Assembly: GCA_030584105.1 (NCBI GenBank)
Contig: CP129491.1
Coordinates: forward strand, 1,922,001-1,986,000
From: UTCHB3 sp002050155
Lineage (GTDB): Bacteria; Bacteroidota; Ignavibacteria; Ignavibacteriales; Ignavibacteriaceae
Direction of reading: 5' to 3'
Length of the DNA stretch: 64,000 bases
The position numbers were made by a program, and so were the translations under genes. Shown piece by piece: positions 33,521 to 42,900 of this stretch. Under the pieces are notes generated by a model, which did no database searches, was not told the origin of the DNA, and saw nothing but the letters and a program-made list of their open reading frames with translations. Position 1 is the first letter of the stretch; the number at the start of each line of letters is the position of its first letter.

Positions 33521-33541
33521 TGATAAAACTCCGGTCTGCTT

Positions 33542-33832
33542 CTATGCTTGTTCAAATAATTCTATCTTATCGCCTTGTTTCAAAGTAACATAGGCTTTCT
33601 TGAACCGTGGTGTCTTGCCGGTAAACCTTCCTGATTTCCTGAACGAAGTGCGTAATTTTCCTTCGTATTTAACCGTGTTTACCGATGTAACAGTAACACC
33701 GAATTTCTTTTCAACCGCCTTGGCGATCTCAATTTTATTTGCGTCCCAGGTTACTTCAAAACCATACTTGGCTCCCGAGAGCATTTTAACACTTTTTTCG
33801 GTGTAAAGTGGCTTAATCAAAACTTCTTTCAT
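33542..33832 (-). CDS. rplW: Ribosomal protein L23
   Basis: 96 residues. MKEVLIKPLYTEKSVKMLSGAKYGFEVTWDANKIEIAKAVEKKFGVTVTSVNTV. Trigger-factor and SRP docking protein at the tunnel exit. Its start codon directly follows the rplD stop. Confidence 0.98.
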   Translation of the reverse strand: MKEVLIKPLYTEKSVKMLSGAKYGFEVTWDANKIEIAKAVEKKFGVTVTSVNTVKYEGKLRTSFRKSGRFTGKTPRFKKAYVTLKQGDKIELFEQA

Positions 33833-34477
33833 TTACTCAGCCGCTGCCTTTTCTTTAGAATAAGTGTTGTTAAAATATTCTGCCGCCCCGGATTGAAGCA
33901 ACAGCACCTGCGAGTTCAGGATGTCGTAGGTGGAAACACTGTTAACACTGAGAACTTTCACTCTTTCAATATTTCTTCCTGAGCGGTAAACATTCTCGTT
34001 ATGTTCTGAAGTTAACAGAAGAACTTTTTTACCTTCAAGTTTCAGTGCCTGAAGCAATGCAACAAAATCTTTTGTTTTGGGGGCTTCGTAGTTAAAATCT
34101 TCTACAATAACCAACCGCTCTTCAGAATATTTAAGGGAAAGAGCCGACTTCTTAGCCAGTATCGCAACCTTGCGCGGCAGTTTCAACCGATAGTCTCTCG
34201 GCTTGGGCCCAAAGATTCTGCCTCCGCCCACCCACAATGGTGAGCGAGTTGTGCCGGCACGGGCACCACCTCTGCCTTTTTGCCTCCAGGGCTTCTTTCC
34301 TCCGCCTCTTACTTCGCTTCTCTCTTTTGTTTTGTGCGTACCCTGCCTTTGATTTGCAAGGTAAACTTTCGAAGCAAGATACAGAACATGATGGTTCGGC
34401 TCTGCCGAGAAAACTCCATCATTTAATTCGATCTGTCCGGAGACTGTACCGTCTGTTTTATAAACATCAACAAACAT
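33833..34477 (-). CDS. rplD: Ribosomal protein L4
   Basis: 214 residues. QRQGTHKTKERSEVRGGGKKPWRQKGRGGARAGTTRSPLWVGGG is the tunnel loop. In E. coli L4 represses the S10 operon through its leader; here rpsJ follows tuf closely, so no separate S10 leader is evident. Confidence 0.98.
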   Translation of the reverse strand: MFVDVYKTDGTVSGQIELNDGVFSAEPNHHVLYLASKVYLANQRQGTHKTKERSEVRGGGKKPWRQKGRGGARAGTTRSPLWVGGGRIFGPKPRDYRLKLPRKVAILAKKSALSLKYSEERLVIVEDFNYEAPKTKDFVALLQALKLEGKKVLLLTSEHNENVYRSGRNIERVKVLSVNSVSTYDILNSQVLLLQSGAAEYFNNTYSKEKAAAE

Positions 34478-34489
34478 TTCTAACCTGAA

Positions 34490-35113
34490 CTAATTTTTAA
34501 GTAATTCTACTATTGAATTTACGGCACCCGGAACAGCGCCTTTAACTAAAACTATGTTTTTATCTTCAATTATCTTAACGACCTGAAGATTTAAAGCGGT
34601 AAACCTTTGATTACCCATTCTGCCTGCCATTTTCTGACCGGGAAATACCCTTGAAGGGTAAGATGAAGCACCAATTGAACCGGGTGCTCTGAGCCTGTCG
34701 GACTGACCGTGTGTCGTACCGCCTACTCCGCCAAATCCGTGCCGTCTCATGACACCCTGAAAGCCTTTACCCTTACTTTTTCCGGCTACTTTTATTATTT
34801 CGCCTTCTGTAAAGATGTTCGCTCCTATGGTATCACCGATATTATACTCTGCCACGGAATCTACGCGGAATTCTCTTAAATGCCTGACCGGTGTGAGGTT
34901 CTTCTTCTTGAAATCACCAAGAACCGGTTTTGTCAGGCTTTTCTCTTTTACTGCACCAAACCCGAGCTGAATGGCGTTGTAGCCGTTAATTTCGGTGCTG
35001 CGTACCGCAGTAACGGTGCAGGGGCCCGCCTCGATGATCGTAACAGGGATTCTGTTACCGGAATCATCATAAATGGCAGACATTCCAATTTTTTTACCAA
35101 GTATTCCTAACAT
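34490..35113 (-). CDS. rplC: Ribosomal protein L3
   Basis: 207 residues from the chosen ATG at 35113 (MLGILGKKIGMSAIYDDSG), which has GGAG seven bases upstream; an in-frame TTG at 35128 would add five residues. GKSKGKGFQGVMRRHGFGG and GASSYPSRVFPGQKMAGRMGN are diagnostic. Confidence 0.97.
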   Translation of the reverse strand: MLGILGKKIGMSAIYDDSGNRIPVTIIEAGPCTVTAVRSTEINGYNAIQLGFGAVKEKSLTKPVLGDFKKKNLTPVRHLREFRVDSVAEYNIGDTIGANIFTEGEIIKVAGKSKGKGFQGVMRRHGFGGVGGTTHGQSDRLRAPGSIGASSYPSRVFPGQKMAGRMGNQRFTALNLQVVKIIEDKNIVLVKGAVPGAVNSIVELLKN

Positions 35114-35132
35114 ATATTCTCTCCGCAATCCC

Positions 35133-35441
35133 TTAGAGTTTGATCTCTATGTCAACTCCGGCAGGGATATCTAATTTACCTAACGAATCGATTGTTTTTG
35201 CGCTCGAATTGTGAATATCAATTATTCTTTTGTGCGTACGGGTCTCGAACTGCTCGCGGGATTTTTTATCCACATGCGGTGAGCGCAATACTGTGTAAAT
35301 CGTTTTCCTTGTTGGTAACGGTATAGGGCCCGAAACCGAAGCTCCGGTGCTCTTAACTGTTTTAATAATTTTTTCGGTCGATTTATCTATAAGTATATGA
35401 TCGTAAGATTTTAACTTAATTCTAATTTTCTTCCCGGCCAC
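35133..35441 (-). CDS. rpsJ: Ribosomal protein S10
   Basis: 102 residues. IRIKLKSYDHILIDKSTEKIIKTVKSTGASVSGPIPLPTRKTIYTVLRSPHVDKKSREQFETRTHKR. GTG start at 35441. It lies 75 bases after tuf; that gap holds a hairpin (35472-35493), not a promoter I can recognise. Confidence 0.98.
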   Translation of the reverse strand: MAGKKIRIKLKSYDHILIDKSTEKIIKTVKSTGASVSGPIPLPTRKTIYTVLRSPHVDKKSREQFETRTHKRIIDIHNSSAKTIDSLGKLDIPAGVDIEIKL

Positions 35442-35471
35442 TTTAATTTACCTCGTTTTTTAAGACACACA

Positions 35472-35493
35472 GCGGGGGCAGTAGTGCCCCCGC
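35472..35493 (-). terminator. Strong hairpin between tuf and rpsJ (partial terminator or stabiliser)
   Basis: Perfect 9-bp GC-rich stem (GCGGGGGCA with TGCCCCCGC), loop of four. No T-run follows on the minus strand, so full termination is unlikely. It may separate or stabilise the str and S10 parts of the transcript. Confidence 0.6.
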
Positions 35494-35516
35494 AGGTGAC
35501 AAATAAAGATTCTCTT

Positions 35517-36722
35517 CTATTCGATGATCTTAGTTACAGTTCCGGCGCCAACGGTTCTGCCACCCTCGCGGATAGCGAAACGCAAGCCCTCTTCCATAGC
35601 GATTTCAGAGATCAACTTAACAGTCATCGTTCTGTTATCGCCAGGCATAACGATATCATCCGGGTTTTCCAAAGAAACAACACCGGTAACATCGGTTGTT
35701 CTGAAGTAGAACTGTGGTCTGTAACCGTTAGAGAATGGTTTGTGACGGCCACCCTCTTCTTTTGAAAGCACATAAACCTGGCACTCAAAATGAGTGTGCG
35801 GTGTAATTGAGCCGGGTTTAGCAAGAACCATTCCTCTTTCGATTTCATTCTTGTCAACACCGCGCATCAGAATACCTGCGTTGTCACCGGCTTGTGCTTT
35901 ATCCAATTCCTTACGGAACATTTCGATACCTGTAATAACGGTTTTCTTGTGCTGACCCAACCCTATAAGTTCAACTTCTTTACCAAGTTCAACTTCGCCT
36001 CTTTCAACTCTACCGGTGGCAACAGTACCACGACCGGTAATCGAGAAAACATCCTCTACAGGCATAATGAAAGGTTTGTCAATGCTTCTTTCAGGGAGCT
36101 GAATCCATGTATCTACTGCATCCATAAGATTCCAGATGCACTGGTATCTTGGGTCATCAACGGGGGCTTTAGCAGCACCGGCTTCAAGCGCCTGAAGTGC
36201 AGAACCTCTGATAATTGGGGTGTTTTCACCGTCAAATTCGTTATTATCAAGGATTTCTCTAAGTTCCATTTCAACCAACTCGAGCAACTCTTCGTCTTCC
36301 ATCATATCAACTTTATTAAGGAAAACAACCATACGGGGCACGCCAACCTGACGGGCAAGAAGGATGTGCTCTCTGGTTTGGGGCATCGGTCCGTCGGTAG
36401 CTGCAACTACGAGGATTGCACCGTCCATCTGAGCAGCACCGGTAATCATGTTCTTAACATAGTCAGCGTGACCGGGGCAGTCAACATGTGCATAGTGTCT
36501 GTTTTCTGTTGAATACTCAACATGTGAAGTGGCAATTGTTATACCACGAGCTTTTTCTTCGGGGGCGTTGTCGATCGAATCAAAAGATCTAACTTGCGAC
36601 AAACCCTTGTTTGCTAATGCCATCGTAATGGCGGCAGTCAAAGTGGTTTTACCGTGGTCAACATGACCGATTGTACCAATGTTGACATGCGGTTTCGACC
36701 TGTCAAATTTTTCTTTGGCCAT
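35517..36722 (-). CDS. tuf: Elongation factor Tu
   Basis: 401 residues. Delivers aminoacyl-tRNA to the ribosome. GHVDHGKTTLTAAI (G1), RGITIATSHVEY (G2), DCPGHADYVKNMITGA (G3), NKVDM (G4) and GSALQAL (G5) are intact; domains 2 and 3 follow (ERGMVLAKPGS, FRTTDVTGVV). Only copy in the window; 40 bases after fusA. Confidence 0.99.
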   Translation of the reverse strand: MAKEKFDRSKPHVNIGTIGHVDHGKTTLTAAITMALANKGLSQVRSFDSIDNAPEEKARGITIATSHVEYSTENRHYAHVDCPGHADYVKNMITGAAQMDGAILVVAATDGPMPQTREHILLARQVGVPRMVVFLNKVDMMEDEELLELVEMELREILDNNEFDGENTPIIRGSALQALEAGAAKAPVDDPRYQCIWNLMDAVDTWIQLPERSIDKPFIMPVEDVFSITGRGTVATGRVERGEVELGKEVELIGLGQHKKTVITGIEMFRKELDKAQAGDNAGILMRGVDKNEIERGMVLAKPGSITPHTHFECQVYVLSKEEGGRHKPFSNGYRPQFYFRTTDVTGVVSLENPDDIVMPGDNRTMTVKLISEIAMEEGLRFAIREGGRTVGAGTVTKIIE

Positions 36723-36762
36723 CTGTTTATCTCCTGTTAATTTTTCTGCTTGGTTAAATTGT

Positions 36763-38862
36763 TCACACAGTAGTAGCTGTTTTTCTACCGGAAGCCTTTT
36801 CCGATATCTCTTCAGCTATTGATTTAGGTACATCTGCATAGTGCGAGAACTGCATCGTGTAAATAGCGCGTCCCTGGGTCATCGATCTGAGGATTGTTGC
36901 ATACCCGAACATCTCTGCAAGAGGTACTTTTGCTTTAATAACCTGGGCATCCTTACGCGAGGTGAACCCTTCGATTCTTCCGCGTCTGGAGTTCAGATCG
37001 CCCATCACATCTCCAAGGTATTCTTCCGGTGAAATTACTTCCACCGATACTATTGGCTCTAAGATCACCGGTTTCGCCTTTTTGGCTGCGTTCTGGAAAC
37101 CCATCGAGCCGGCTACTTTGAACGAAATCTCGTCGGAATCTACATCGTGATACGAACCGTCGAAAAGACGAACCTTTATATCCACCATCGGATATCCGGC
37201 TACTATTCCGTTGCGCATTGCCTCCTGAACACCCTGAGATACTGCCGGCACATATTCTTTTGGCACTACACCACCGACAATACCGTTGATAAATTCGTAA
37301 CCCTTGCCCGGTTCGTTGGGGCCAACTTCAAGCCATACATGACCGAATTTACCACGACCACCCGACTGTTTAACGAATCTGCCTTCAGCTTCAACAGTCT
37401 CCGTGATCGTTTCTCTGTAGGCTACCTGAGGTTTGCCCACATTTGCATCTACTTTAAACTCTCTTTTAAGGCGATCAACTATTATCTCCAAGTGAAGCTC
37501 ACCCATTCCCGCTATAATCGTCTGTGCGGTCTCTTCATCTACGGTTACCCTGAAGGTCGGGTCTTCATCCATAAGTTTCGAGAGGGACTCCGAGAGCCTG
37601 TCCTGATCTGCTTTTGTTTTTGGCTCAATAGCAATCTGAATCACCGGTTCCGGGAACTCCATCTTCTCAAGAACTATCGGATCGTCTTCCGTGCAAAGTG
37701 TATCGCCTGTTCTTGTGAACCGAAGCCCAACTGCGGCACCAATATCACCGGCTCTAACCTCGGTTATCTCTTCCCTGTGGTTCGCGTGCATCTGAAGAAG
37801 GCGGCTGATCCGCTCTTTCTTTCCGGTAACTGAATTGTAGATATAAGAACCTGACTCAAGTTTACCGGTGTAAACCCTGAAGAATGTAAGTTTTCCAACA
37901 TAGGGGTCGTTCATAATCTTGAACGCCAAAGCTGAAAATTTTTCTTCTTCAGAAACTACTCTTTTAATTTTATCATTTATCCCCACATGGTGCGCTTCTA
38001 TTTCTTTTGCATCCAAAGGTGAGGGGAGAAAATCGATAACTGCGTTAAGCAGCATCTGAATCCCTTTATTTTTGAAGGATGCACCACAAAGCACCGGGAT
38101 AATAACATTATCAATGGTTGCTTTTCTTAAAACCGATCTGATCTCTTCAGCTGAAATCTCCTGACCTTCAAGATATTTCTCTAAGAGAGTGTCGTCAACA
38201 TCAGATACTGCTTCAAGCATTTCTGTTCTGTATTTCTCGGCAAGTTCAAGCAAATCTTTTGGTATATCAATTACATCAAACTCTTTGCCTTGTGTTTCAT
38301 CGTGATAGATGATCGCTTTAAAACCGATCAAATCGATCACTCCGGCAAACATATCACCCTGCCCAATCGGCAGTTCAATAGGGATAGCATTTGCCCCAAG
38401 GCGCTCGCGGATCATAGAAAGCGCATTGAAGAAATCAGCGCCAACTCTGTCCATCTTATTTATAAAAGCAATTCTGGGTACGCCGTATTTATCGGCTTGC
38501 CGCCAGACTGTTTCACTCTGCGGTTCAACGCCTCCTACGGCACAAAAAAGTGCAATTGCTCCGTCAAGAACCCTTAAAGATCTTTCCACCTCAACAGTGA
38601 AATCCACATGCCCCGGTGTATCGATAATATTAATTCTGTGCTCTTTCCACATACAGGTAGTGGCAGCACTCGTAATAGTGATACCCCTCTCTTTTTCCTG
38701 TTCCATCCAATCCATGGTAGCGGCACCGTCGTGAACTTCACCCAACCTGTGCGACTTACCGGTATAAAACAATATTCTCTCGGTCGTAGTGGTCTTTCCG
38801 GCGTCTATATGCGCCATGATCCCAATGTTACGGACCTTATCAATAGATAACTTTTTACTCAT
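36763..38862 (-). CDS. fusA: Elongation factor G
   Basis: 699 residues. Translocase GTPase. AHIDAGKTTTTERILFYTG (G1), RGITITSAATT (G2), DTPGHVDFTVEVERSLRVLDGA (G3) and NKMDR (G4) are present. Domain IV has GRGKFGHVWLEVGP and the C-terminal domain includes SRRGRIEGFTSRKDAQVIKAKVPLAEMFGYAT. Between rpsG and tuf, the classical str operon order. Confidence 0.99.
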   Translation of the reverse strand: MSKKLSIDKVRNIGIMAHIDAGKTTTTERILFYTGKSHRLGEVHDGAATMDWMEQEKERGITITSAATTCMWKEHRINIIDTPGHVDFTVEVERSLRVLDGAIALFCAVGGVEPQSETVWRQADKYGVPRIAFINKMDRVGADFFNALSMIRERLGANAIPIELPIGQGDMFAGVIDLIGFKAIIYHDETQGKEFDVIDIPKDLLELAEKYRTEMLEAVSDVDDTLLEKYLEGQEISAEEIRSVLRKATIDNVIIPVLCGASFKNKGIQMLLNAVIDFLPSPLDAKEIEAHHVGINDKIKRVVSEEEKFSALAFKIMNDPYVGKLTFFRVYTGKLESGSYIYNSVTGKKERISRLLQMHANHREEITEVRAGDIGAAVGLRFTRTGDTLCTEDDPIVLEKMEFPEPVIQIAIEPKTKADQDRLSESLSKLMDEDPTFRVTVDEETAQTIIAGMGELHLEIIVDRLKREFKVDANVGKPQVAYRETITETVEAEGRFVKQSGGRGKFGHVWLEVGPNEPGKGYEFINGIVGGVVPKEYVPAVSQGVQEAMRNGIVAGYPMVDIKVRLFDGSYHDVDSDEISFKVAGSMGFQNAAKKAKPVILEPIVSVEVISPEEYLGDVMGDLNSRRGRIEGFTSRKDAQVIKAKVPLAEMFGYATILRSMTQGRAIYTMQFSHYADVPKSIAEEISEKASGRKTATTV

Positions 38863-38883
38863 TTTTCCGAATTTATTCCTGAA

Positions 38884-39351
38884 TTACCACTTAAAATGAG
38901 CAAAAGCTTTGTTTGCTTCAGCCATTCTGTGCGTATCTTCTTTTTTCTTAACCGCATTCCCGGCGTTGTTCGAGGCATCAATAAACTCGTTAGCAAGTTT
39001 AGAAGCCATCGATTTATCTTTTCTGTCAGAAGCGTATCTTTTTAACCATCTGATAGCCAAAGCCATTCTTCTTTCAGGCCTTACTTCCATCGGTACCTGA
39101 TATGTAGCCCCGCCGACTCTCCGGCTCCTGACTTCAATCACGGGCTGTGTGTTTTGCAAAGCCTTTTTAAAAGTTTCTAAAGCGGGCTTTGAAGTTTTTT
39201 CTTCAACGATTGCAAAAGCGTCATAAACAACGGTTCTCGCTGTCTCTTTGTTACCATCTTCCATGATGGCGTTGATGAATTTAGCTAACGAATGATCACC
39301 AAACCTGGGGTCCGGTTTTATATACCTCTTGGGTGCTCTCTTTTTTCTCAT
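38884..39351 (-). CDS. rpsG: Ribosomal protein S7
   Basis: 155 residues. 30S head assembly initiator. RKKRAPKRYIKPDPRFGDHSLAKFINAIMEDGNKETARTVVYDAF and RRVGGATYQVPMEVRPERRMALAIRWL. Ten bases after rpsL. Confidence 0.98.
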   Translation of the reverse strand: MRKKRAPKRYIKPDPRFGDHSLAKFINAIMEDGNKETARTVVYDAFAIVEEKTSKPALETFKKALQNTQPVIEVRSRRVGGATYQVPMEVRPERRMALAIRWLKRYASDRKDKSMASKLANEFIDASNNAGNAVKKKEDTHRMAEANKAFAHFKW

Positions 39352-39361
39352 AATTGCTTAT

Positions 39362-39742
39362 TTATTTTTGTTGTTTGGGCCTTTTAGCGCCATATTTGGA
39401 TCTGCCCTGTCTTCTGTCGGAAACACCGTTGGAATCAAGTGTTCCTCTTACAATGTGATACCTTACACCGGGCAGGTCTTTAACTCTTCCGCCTCTTATC
39501 AGCACGATCGAGTGCTCTTGAAGGTTGTGCCCCTCACCGGGTATGTACGCACTAACTTCTATATGGTTCGTTAATCTTACTCTTGCTACTTTTCTCAAAG
39601 CAGAGTTCGGTTTCTTCGGAGTTGTTGTGTAAACTCTGGTGCAAACCCCTCTCTTTTGAGGGCAGGAAGAGAGCGCCGGCGCTTTGTTCTTGGAAAGAAC
39701 AGCCGTACGACCTTTTCTTACCAACTGATTTATTGTAGGCAA
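39362..39742 (-). CDS. rpsL: Ribosomal protein S12
   Basis: 126 residues. Decoding-centre protein; KNKAPALSSCPQKRGVCTRVYTTTPKKPNSALRKVARVRLTN and the universally conserved TALE-like loop GEGHNLQEHSIVLIRGGRVKDLPGVRYH. The frame is open for 16 further codons upstream, but S12 begins (M)PTINQLVRKG, and the matching codon is TTG at 39742, with AGGAG six bases before. First gene of the str operon, with a perfect promoter 46 bases upstream. Confidence 0.96.
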   Translation of the reverse strand: MPTINQLVRKGRTAVLSKNKAPALSSCPQKRGVCTRVYTTTPKKPNSALRKVARVRLTNHIEVSAYIPGEGHNLQEHSIVLIRGGRVKDLPGVRYHIVRGTLDSNGVSDRRQGRSKYGAKRPKQQK

Positions 39743-39787
39743 TATAAACTCCTGGTTTTGTCCAAAACTTAAAAAAAATTCAGACTT

Positions 39788-39819
39788 CAAATATAGGGCA
39801 AAAATATTTAATTGTCAAA
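39788..39819 (-). promoter_or_regulatory. Promoter of the str-S10-spc-alpha supercluster
   Basis: Minus strand: TTTG (39819-39816), 20 bases, TATATTTG (39795-39788). Identical -33 and -7 elements and spacing to the rimP promoter. It lies between the rpoC-distal hairpins and rpsL, and no other strong promoter is visible before rplQ. Confidence 0.75.
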
Positions 39820-39855
39820 CTTTTTAACTTGACAAAAGAAATAATTTTCCGTTAA

Positions 39856-39944
39856 TTCCACCAACTTGCTCGGTGGAAGCCTCCGCGATCCATTCCGCGG
39901 GCATAAAAAATAAGGTGGGAGCCCCCGATCCATTCCGGAGGCTC
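39856..39944 (-). terminator. Three tandem hairpins after rpoC
   Basis: Minus-strand order: 8-bp stem 39944-39937/39926-39919 followed by a T-rich stretch (39912-39903), then CCGCG/CGCGG 39900-39896/39887-39883, then a perfect 7-bp stem 39878-39872/39862-39856. The first two share the loop GGAATGGATC, and both belong to an imperfect direct repeat offset by about 41 bases. Likely the rpoBC terminator region. Confidence 0.7.
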
Positions 39945-39958
39945 TTACAAAAAATATG

Positions 39959-42900
39959 TCAGGCAGAAGGTGTAACAACAGCGGCAGTAGCTTCTGTTGC
40001 TTCTTCCATTGCAAGCTCGTTCTCGTCTTTTACAACGAGCTGACGGTATTTTCTCAAACCCGTGCCTGCAGGAATAAGACGACCCATAACGACATTTTCT
40101 TTCAGCCCTCTGAGTGTATCTCTTTTTGCCTGAACAGCGGCATTCGCAAGAACTTTTGTTGTTTCCTGGAATGAAGCTGCGGAAATGAAACTTTCAGTTT
40201 CAAGTGCTGCACGGGTGATACCCAGCAGCATGTGATCGAAGGTAGCCAGTTCAGCCTCGCGATATTGTATCTCGGGCTTACTTCTTTTCTTTAACTCAAG
40301 GTTAAGCTCTGTCAGCTTCTTCTTCGAAATTAACCGACCCGGTTTAAGGATCGAGCCGCCCGGATCGGTTACAACAACCGATTCCATCAACTTTTCATTC
40401 TCTTCCATGAATTCCGATTTATCAACAACATCTTCCTCGAGGAATCTGCTGTCTCCCGGAAGCACAACTTTAATTTTCTGCAGCATCTGACGAACGATAA
40501 CTTCGATGTGCTTATCGTTAATCTTAACGCCCTGCAGACGATATACTTCCTGAATCTCGTTCACTAAATATTCCTGAACTGCGTTTGTTCCCTTGATTTT
40601 AAGGATATCGTGCGGGTCAACAGGACCGTCGATAATCTTTTCACCGGCGGGAATCTCGTCGCCTTCCTGTACCAATGTGTGTTTTGAAATCGGAACAGAG
40701 TATTTTTTCTCATCGGAACCGTCAACTGCTGTTACGATAATTTCACGGGTTCCTTTTTTCCTGGCACCAAAAGTAACAACGCCTTCGATTTCGGCGATAA
40801 TAGCGGGCTCCTGCGGGTTTCTGGCTTCAAAAAGCTCGGTTACCCTTGGAAGACCGCCCGTAATATCCCTCGTTTTCGAAGCTTGTTTTGCAATTTTAGC
40901 AAGGATTGTGCCCGCCGAAATTTCCTGACCTTCTTCAACTGAAAGAAAGGCTTTGGCAGGTATGTTGAACGACCTCTTTTCACCTTCGGCGTTTTCTATA
41001 ACGATTGATGGAGTAAGAGTTTTATCCTTAGGCTCAATTACAACTTTCTGAACATGGCCCGTTTGATCATCCGTGATCTGCTCGAATGTAAATTTATCGA
41101 TAAGATCAACAAATTGAACCGTTCCGTTTATGTCAGAAAGAATCAGTGCGTTGTAAGGATCGTGATAATACAGCGGTTGTTTTTTTCTGAGCGACTGTCT
41201 ATCGTTAACCAGCAACTCCGCTCCGTAAGGAACATCAAATTTTCTCAGCAGAATATCGTTGTTGTCAACTATCTCTAAAACCCCTCTTCTTCCGGTAACT
41301 ACTTTTACCTTTCCGAATATCGAGTCTTTTTCAACATAAGAGATACGATTGAATACTGCAGTACCTTCAACCGGTGTGTCAACCTGAGATTGAGTTGCTA
41401 TACGGGCAGAGGTACCTCCTAAGTGGAAGGTTCTCAGCGTAAGCTGTGTACCCGGCTCACCGATCGACTGGGCTGCGATTACTCCAACCGCTTCACCTAT
41501 CTCAACCAACTTGCCGTTCGTAAGATTTCTGCCGTAACAGTGCGCACATACACCATATTTTGACTCGCAAGTGAGCACTGTTCTGATATAAACAGAATCA
41601 AGACCCACATCTTCGATCACATTTGCAACCTCTTCGGTTATCATTTTACCGTTTTCGAGGATAACTTCATCAGTTCTCGGGTCGATAATATCACCCTGAG
41701 CCACTCTGCCTACGATTCTTTCGGTCAATGGTTCACGCTCTTCACCGGCTTCTCTGAGTGCAGAGATTTCAATTCCGAGGATTGTACCGCAGTCAATTTC
41801 AGTAATAATTACATCCTGCGCCACATCCACCAATCTTCTTGTAAGGTAACCCGCGTCTGCAGTCTTAAGTGCTGTATCTGCAAGACCTTTACGCGCACCG
41901 TGCGTTGAAATGAAGTATTCAAGCACCGATAAACCTTCTTTGAAGTTTGCAATAATCGGGTTTTCGATGATTTCGCCCGCCTGACCGCTTAGGGTCTTCT
42001 GCGGTTTCATCATCAGTCCGCGCATACCGGCAAGCTGACGAACCTGCTCGGATGAACCTCTCGCACCCGAATCAACCATCATGTGAATTGGGTTGAAGCC
42101 CTGGTTGGATTCTCTGAGTTTCTCCATCAAAACTTTACCGACATCGTTCGTTGCATGTGTCCAAATATCGATGATCTTATTATATCTCTCGGTATCGGTA
42201 ATAAAACCATTTTCGTGCTCGTTAAGCACCTGTTCAACTTTTTTGTTGGCTTCGCTTATTATCACTTCTTTCTCTTCGGGAACCAAAAGGTCGCTGAAAG
42301 AGATCGAAAGACCGCCCTTCATCGCATAAAGGAACCCAAGGTCTTTAAGATCATCTAAGAACTGCGCCGTTACTTTGTTACCCAAAGTCATAAACATCTG
42401 ATTAACAAACGCACCGAACGATTTTTTTACCAATAACTGGTTGTAGTAACCCATCTCCTTGGGCACTATTCTGTTAAATATCACACGCCCGACGGTAGTT
42501 TCAACAAGTTTACCATCCATTCTTACTCTTACTTTAGCATGCAGTTCAACAGCGCCATTGTTGTATGCAACGGTAACTTCTTCGGTATCGGCAAAAGTCA
42601 TACCTTCGCCAACGGCACCGTCTTTTTTCTTAGTAAGATAGTAAACCCCAAGAACGATATCCTGTGTAGGAACAACAATCGGCGAACCGTTCTGTGGCGA
42701 AAGAATATTATGGCTTGAAAGCATTAAAAGTTGTGCTTCAAGCTTTGCCTCGTCAGAAAGGGGCACATGCACCGCCATCTGGTCACCGTCAAAGTCGGCG
42801 TTAAACGCAGTACATACCATCGGGTGTAACCTGATCGCTTTCTCATCGATGAGAACGGGCTGGAAAGCCTGGATGCCAAGTCTGTGAAGCGTAGGTGCAC

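Noticed and set aside
39743..39790. rpsL with a 16-residue N-terminal extension
   Set aside because: S12 starts at PTINQL in all families; TTG 39742 has a good AGGAG, and the extension would cover the leader just after the promoter.
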